Source: Holdemania sp. Marseille-P2844
Lineage (GTDB): Bacteria > Bacillota_I > Bacilli_A > Erysipelotrichales > Erysipelotrichaceae
DNA: 64,000 bases
Assembly: GCF_900120005.1 (NCBI RefSeq)
Contig: NZ_LT635451.1
Span: 219,399 to 283,398 of the forward strand
Direction: 5' to 3'
Positions 61,182 through 64,000 of the stretch are shown here, one piece after another. How positions within the stretch are numbered: the stretch's first letter is position 1; each line of letters opens with the position of its first letter. Both the position numbers and the translations under genes were made by a program. The notes under the pieces were generated by a model. It worked only from the letters and a program-made list of their open reading frames with translations, was not told the DNA's origin and searched no databases.

Positions 61182-62213
61182 ATGCGAAAGAAAATTACTC
61201 TTCTAGTTCTTCTGGGCTTGCTGCTGACCTCTTTAACCGGCTGCGCAACCGATAAGAAAAAGGTAGTATATACGGTTTATCCGTTAGGATATCTGCTGGA
61301 AAAGATCGGCGGGGACCGGATTGAGATCCAAAGTCTGCAGGACGATATGATCGTCCAGCGCGCGACGGCGGCCGGCGATTTGAAAGAACGCGTCAAGGAC
61401 GCCGATTTAGTGCTGCACATCGGCCAGCTTGAGCCGTATTTCCAGCTTGTGCTGCCGGAAATCCGTTCGGCCAGTTCGGCGGCGGTCAAGGATTTGTCCG
61501 TCAATAATTCGATTTATTCGTTTAAACGTTATACCCGCGTCATCGCCAACGATGTCGAGCAGTTTGTCGAAAGCGCGTATTACAAGGGCGACGCCTTCGA
61601 TTCGATCGACGTGAATGAAAAGGATCTGGCGTTGTGGATGGATCCGATCGCGATGACGAGCATGGCGAAGGAAATCCGCGACTGGCTGTGCGAGAATTAC
61701 GTCGAGGAAAGCCGCTACTTTGAAGAAAATTACAGCCAGCTGGAAAGCGAGCTGGTGCGTCTGGACGCCGAATATCAAAGTCTGTCCAGCACGCTGAAAA
61801 ATGAGAAGAAAACGATTAAATTCGTTTCGATGACCGCCAGCTTCGGCAACTGGCAGAAGACGTACGGCATTCAGGTCTATCCGGTGATTCTGTCAAAATA
61901 CGGTGTGCTGCCGAATGAAAAGCAGCTGGATATCATCAAGACCAAGATCGTGGAGGACAACGTGAAGTATATCGCATATGAACCGAACATGACGGAGGAT
62001 ATGCTCGCTTTGTTCGATCAGCTTTCGGCTGAGCTGAACCTGCAGCGGGTGGATTTGAGCAATCTGTCGAGTTTATCGGCGGATCAGCGCGAGGATAATA
62101 AGGATTATCTGTCGATCATGGTCGAAAACCTGAATCAGCTGGAAAGCATGGCGGAGGACGATCTGACGCCTGCGGTTCAGGAGCCGGCGGCGGACGAGGA
62201 TGAAGACGCCTGA
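61182..62213 (+). CDS. ZnuA/AdcA-fold lipoprotein lacking canonical His ligands
   Basis: 343 residues. Signal peptide with lipobox LTGCA, then a metal-binding-lipoprotein (TroA/ZnuA) fold: VVYTVYPLGYLLEKIGGDRIEI, ADLVLHIGQLEPYF, ALWMDPIAMTSMAKEI, TIKFVSMTASFGNWQKTYGI and YIAYEPNMTEDM. In active Zn/Mn binders the equivalents are PHxYE, H-x-W-x-DP and HDAFGY. Here none of those His residues is present. An acidic tail ends the protein. No permease or ATPase gene is adjacent. Extended -10 TGCTATAAT (61149-61157) precedes it. It may bind another ligand or act in assembly. Confidence 0.75.
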   Translation: MRKKITLLVLLGLLLTSLTGCATDKKKVVYTVYPLGYLLEKIGGDRIEIQSLQDDMIVQRATAAGDLKERVKDADLVLHIGQLEPYFQLVLPEIRSASSAAVKDLSVNNSIYSFKRYTRVIANDVEQFVESAYYKGDAFDSIDVNEKDLALWMDPIAMTSMAKEIRDWLCENYVEESRYFEENYSQLESELVRLDAEYQSLSSTLKNEKKTIKFVSMTASFGNWQKTYGIQVYPVILSKYGVLPNEKQLDIIKTKIVEDNVKYIAYEPNMTEDMLALFDQLSAELNLQRVDLSNLSSLSADQREDNKDYLSIMVENLNQLESMAEDDLTPAVQEPAADEDEDA

Positions 62214-62238
62214 TCGGCGCATCGTATTTGGATTTCAG

Positions 62239-62267
62239 CGCGGAGGGAAAGTTCTCTTCGCGTTTTT
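62239..62267 (+). terminator. Terminator after ZnuA-like gene
   Basis: CGCGGAGGGA / TCTCTTCGCG (two G-T pairs), AAGT loop, TTTTTA. Confidence 0.85.
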
Positions 62268-62375
62268 ATTTTAAGCGGCGGATTTTAAAGGCAGGCGTAA
62301 TGAAAAATAAATGGAGCTGTGATTCTGGGATTGATGACTCAGAAGCTCAATTAACTCAGAAAGAAGAGAAAAGAG

Positions 62376-62403
62376 TTGAAATTCCGTCAGGAATGTCTAT
62401 ACT
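62376..62403 (+). promoter_or_regulatory. Promoter of an orphan small RNA
   Basis: TTGAAA-16 bp-TATACT with no open reading frame downstream. Confidence 0.75.
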
Positions 62404-62409
62404 AAAGGT

Positions 62410-62512
62410 GTAAGGTGTTGCTGAAAGGCGGCACCCGTCATGAGCTACCGTTTACGGTGGCGTTGGACAGATGAGCGCTGACACTTCTTGCTGGATGGGA
62501 CAGCGCTTTTCG
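62410..62512 (+). ncRNA. Candidate ~100-nt small RNA with three hairpins
   Basis: Directly downstream of a consensus promoter. Hairpin 1: GGTGTTGC / GCGGCACC (62414-62435). Hairpin 2: GCTACCG-TTTA-CGGTGGC (62444-62461). Terminator-like hairpin 3: AGCGCTG / CAGCGCT followed by TTT (62474-62510). No coding potential. No match to 6S, SRP, tmRNA, RNase P or a riboswitch class that I recognise. Confidence 0.6.
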
Positions 62513-62532
62513 TATTATAGAAGTAGGAATAA

Positions 62533-62715
62533 AGTATCCTACTCGATATAGAATTAGATGAGTATAAAATATTGAGATTGAGAAGAAATCATACAGGTGA
62601 TGTTCAGTTAATCTTAGTATCTCATCGAGAGTATCAGAAGTTAGGATATAATATTCTGGCTCTTTCAAAAATAGTGTTGGTGAGAGAAAAACCGAAACAA
62701 GAAAGACGCAGATGA
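62533..62715 (+). pseudogene. 3' remnant of an unidentified gene
   Basis: A 60-codon open frame without a start codon reads like real protein: LDEYKILRLRRNHTGDVQL, then SHREYQKLGYNILALSKIVL, ending in a basic tail before TGA. A terminator follows immediately. Lies beside an IS element, so the 5' part was probably lost by insertion or deletion. Family not recognised. Confidence 0.4.
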
Positions 62716-62740
62716 GTTCCAGAAATGGGACTCATTTTTA
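62712..62740 (+). terminator. Terminator after the remnant
   Basis: ATGAGTTCC / GGGACTCAT (one G-T pair), 6-nt loop, TTTTT. It could alternatively be part of the IS end. Confidence 0.6.
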
Positions 62741-64000
62741 ATTGAGAAAACGGCAGGGAACTAAGGTGTTAGAAATAAGTAAAATGCGGGTCTTAAATTG
62801 AATGAAAGAACGATAACCGAAAGCCAGGCGCTTGATGACCTTAATCAGATTATTCGTACCTTCAATCATGCCATTAGAAAATGAGTAAGTCAAGGCGTTG
62901 ATCACTGCCTCTTTCCGTTCCACTAAGGACTGAATGGCGGTATTCATGGGCTTGGAGATCAAAGGATCGGGATTCAGACAAGCTTGGAGGAAGGCGTCAG
63001 GATCTTTCCGGTTGAGCGCGGTAAGGAGACTCTGATAGAGCTCATAAGTCGCCTTGAGCTCGGGATCCAGTTCAACTAAGAAGTGGACAATGTCAATTTC
63101 GCGCATCAGAGATGGAAAGCAAACCCATTTTTTGAAGTCCTGATCATTCAGGTCATCTTCAAATTTAAGAAGGAGTTTCCAATAGCGTTTGAGCTTATTG
63201 TAATGAGGCTTACTCTGATTCATGAAATTGACGCGGGTCTTATTGAGAGCGCGGCTGAGCAGCTGAACGATGTGGAAGCGGTCAAGAATGATCTTGGCGT
63301 GAGGGAAACAGTGGTGAACGACAGAGAAGTAAGGGGAATACATATCCATACAAACGGTTTTAACGGCTTCGCGGGCTTTCCTGGAATAGCTCATGAAATA
63401 GCGGATGAGAACGGGCATTCTGCGATCAGGAAGGATATTGAGAATCTGACCGGATTCTGCGTTAAGAAAGAGAAAAGACATTGAAGCATCAACCCCTTTG
63501 ACAGAGCGAAACTCGTCAAAACAGAGATGAGGGGGAAGAAAATTCCGCTGGACTTTAAAATCCTGATAGAGCTGTTGAAGAAGGGAATTCACCGTGGCAT
63601 GAGAAACAGAGTGACGGAAAGCGATATCTTTTTCAGAAGTCTTCATCTTGGCGTCGAGGGCAATGGAGAGACGAGTGTTATTGGAAATGAAACAATGAGG
63701 GAGAACGATGGAAGTCGAAGCCGTAAAAGTATGGCCGCAATGTTTACAAAGGAAGCGTTGTTTTTTGAGGCGGAGATAAGCGGGGCGGCGGGAAACGGAA
63801 GGCAGGGTGATGAGGGAGGATTTCGTACCATGTTTGATGATAGCCGAGCCGGGGTTGGAGGACCCGCAGAGAGGACAGGAAGAGGGAGGGTCATAAGAAA
63901 GCGAGCCGGAAAAGACAAGGGAGTCAACACCACGAATCGACTGAGAAGAGACACAATCCTCAGAGAAATGAAGATGAGGGTCTTTTAAATTGAGAACAGA
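62738..64000 (-). mobile_element. ISL3-family transposase (5' end outside window)
   Basis: The minus-strand frame is open from the window edge to 62738 (about 420 residues). Upstream of the first internal ATG it reads the ISL3 zinc-ribbon: CPLCGSSNPGSAIIKHG and RFLCKHCGHTFTA. An HTH region follows (KDIAFRHSVSHATVNSLLQQ). The DDE catalytic residues are in CFDEF, VCMDMYSP and NGMIEGTNN, with KRLAFGYRSFIQFKTRIL near the end. Transposes the element by a cut-and-paste or copy mechanism. The frame looks intact. The left inverted repeat cannot be confirmed because the other end is missing. Confidence 0.9.

Noticed and set aside
62228..62413. 61-codon plus-strand frame after the ZnuA-like gene
   Set aside because: It runs through the terminator hairpin, lacks a ribosome site and has no recognisable content.
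62438..62668. 76-codon minus-strand frame
   Set aside because: It overlaps the sRNA candidate antisense, has no ribosome site, and the opposite strand gives a more protein-like remnant.
62712..62760. Right inverted repeat of the ISL3 element
   Set aside because: GGGACTCATTTTT could be an IS end, but the other end lies outside the window, so neither the repeat nor the target duplication can be tested.

Overview
The window looks like a chromosome segment of a low-to-mid GC Firmicute, most likely an Erysipelotrichia (Holdemania-like) gut bacterium. The evidence is a PASTA kinase, an LCP cell-wall enzyme, ftsA-ftsZ, mreCD-minCD, a spoIVFAB-type pair, two T-box leaders, strong AGGAGG ribosome sites and Firmicute-style intrinsic terminators. 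No rRNA, tRNA or CRISPR array was seen. The species assignment is inference.

Layout. 1-5.9 kb: prkC-rsgA-rpe-thiN housekeeping chain, then an M24 peptidase-like gene and a P-loop kinase/GNAT pair. 6-14 kb: a membrane XRE protein, rpmB (minus), ftsA-ftsZ, a three-gene DUF2089/SHOCT-like operon and a double-SIS protein. 14.1-16.4 kb: two adjacent damaged genes (Sel1-repeat, lipoprotein). 16.5-23.2 kb: Ca2+-type P-ATPase, LCP protein, Nudix, an AT-rich Fic gene missing its N-terminus and a broken small gene. 23.2-25.3 kb (minus): MarR, Old-Yellow-Enzyme-like reductase with an HGDR motif and an Fe-S cysteine cluster, and flavodoxin. These match bilQRS, the gut bilirubin-reducing operon, and a perfect 7-1-7 palindrome lies on its promoter. 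25.3-31.4 kb: HAD phosphatase, serine hydrolase, PHP phosphatase, PD-(D/E)XK transposase-like protein and a pRiA4b ORF3-like protein. 31.4-35.5 kb: methionine ABC transporter metN-metI-metQ plus a second metQ, each block behind a T-box with an AUG specifier.

35.8-50.4 kb: diguanylate cyclase, Nudix, a YtcJ-like amidohydrolase behind a structured attenuator-like leader, a PhoU-like/Pit pair (pit frameshifted), a phospholipase C-like protein, an MFS exporter, a CNNM/CorC transporter behind a ~360-nt leader, a nucleoside hydrolase, tandem paralogous amidohydrolases and a HAD phosphatase. 50.5-54.5 kb: SPOR-like protein, radC, mreC, mreD, minC, minD, mostly overlapping. 54.5-62.2 kb: a Zn/Cd/Pb ATPase with an 84-bp His/Cys-rich coding repeat and an ArsR-type operator, SDR, AI-2E family exporter, spoIVFA/spoIVFB-like pair, and a ZnuA-like lipoprotein lacking the usual His ligands. 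62.4-64 kb: an orphan small-RNA candidate, a gene remnant and an ISL3-family transposase running off the window end.

The strongest system-level find is the bilirubin reductase operon with its likely operator. The best candidates for undescribed biology are three RNA elements: the leaders before the YtcJ-like amidohydrolase and the CNNM transporter, and the ~100-nt orphan transcript near 62.45 kb. Several genes carry frameshifts or stops. These could be real decay or sequence error and need read-level checking.
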